Assembly: GCA_031290075.1 (NCBI GenBank)
Contig: JAITOG010000020.1
Coordinates: forward strand, 1-5,895
DNA: 5,895 nt
DNA from: Holosporales bacterium
GTDB taxonomy: Bacteria > Pseudomonadota > Alphaproteobacteria > BNTO01
Direction of reading: 5' to 3'
Both the position numbers and the translations under genes were made by a program. The notes under the pieces are model-generated. The model saw only the letters and a list, made by a program, of their open reading frames with translations. It did not search any database and was not told the origin of the DNA. Shown here piece after piece: positions 5,720-5,895 of this stretch (position 1 is its first letter; every line of letters starts with the position of its first letter).

Positions 5720-5777
5720 AAGAAAAAAAAATTAGACTTCATTCGAAACCAATTTCTTCTAGCAAAGTTGAAGGAGC

Positions 5778-5867
5778 ATACCGGGGCCCCCAAAGAATGC
5801 GGATTTTAATTGCTGCCAATCCTTGAAACACAAGAAATTTGAATCCGCAATTTTTTGGGGTTTGGGT
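5778..5867 (+). repeat. 90-bp palindromic repeat, copy 4
   Basis: This begins ATACCGGGGCCCCC and ends GGGGTTTGGGT, the same ends as copies 1 and the core of copy 3. The stem arms are 5788-5806 and 5841-5860: CCCC with GGGG, AAAGAAT with AATTTTTT (one bulge, one G-T), and GCGGATT with AATCCGC. It lies 58 bp after the coiled-coil gene, in the same orientation, and could act at the end of its transcript. Copies 1 and 4 are inverted relative to each other and bracket all three genes. Confidence 0.85.
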
Positions 5868-5895
5868 ATAAGAGCAAAATTGTTATTATTTCACT

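Noticed and set aside
89..5867. CRISPR array from recurring repeats
   Set aside because: The copies are 90-270 bp long, widely and irregularly spaced, partly inverted and differ in sequence. There are no short regular repeats with spacers and no cas genes.
1..5895. tRNA, rRNA or riboswitch genes
   Set aside because: I saw no cloverleaf with a T-loop GTTCRA-type motif, no rRNA-like segment, and no known riboswitch core on either strand.

Overview
The window looks like an accessory region from an AT-rich bacterium, probably an intracellular or host-associated one. The evidence is the low GC content, three monocistronic genes whose products all begin with signal-peptide-like segments, an ankyrin-repeat protein, a large Asn/Lys/Ile-rich protein with a zinc-protease motif, and long intergenic spaces filled with palindromic repeats. 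This style is known from Holosporales/Rickettsiales-like alphaproteobacteria and from Dependentiae (TM6). Nothing here, such as rRNA or a housekeeping gene, decides the lineage, so the assignment is inference.

Layout, left to right. Bases 1-88 hold no gene. A 90-bp palindromic repeat (copy 1, minus orientation, 89-178) follows. Next is a 196-residue ankyrin-repeat protein on the minus strand (298-888), with a good ribosome binding site and a good sigma70-type promoter (971-1000). The intergenic stretch 1001-1425 carries a degenerate repeat piece and a roughly 200-bp repeat (copy 2). A 943-residue minus-strand gene (1426-4257) encodes a predicted secreted protein with HECGH (HExxH) at residues 262-266. 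The divergent intergenic region (4258-4804) carries control sequences for both flanking genes and a 271-bp element with perfect 14-bp terminal inverted repeats (copy 3, 4425-4695). A plus-strand gene (4805-5719) encodes an exported coiled-coil protein with C-terminal hydrophobic segments. Another 90-bp repeat (copy 4, 5778-5867) lies just downstream.

The three genes are not an operon. Each has its own control region, and each is followed within about 50-120 bp by a member of one repeat family. A protease candidate, an ankyrin protein and a coiled-coil/membrane protein, all apparently exported, would fit a set of host-interaction proteins, but no partner or pathway can be read from the sequence.

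The strongest unexplained signal is the repeat family. It comprises a 90-bp hairpin unit with matching ends in three places, a longer MITE-like form containing that unit plus a second hairpin, and a full copy bounded by terminal inverted repeats. The second hairpin keeps its pairing in two copies although the stem sequence differs. The second point of interest is the 943-residue metalloprotease candidate, which I cannot place in a named family.
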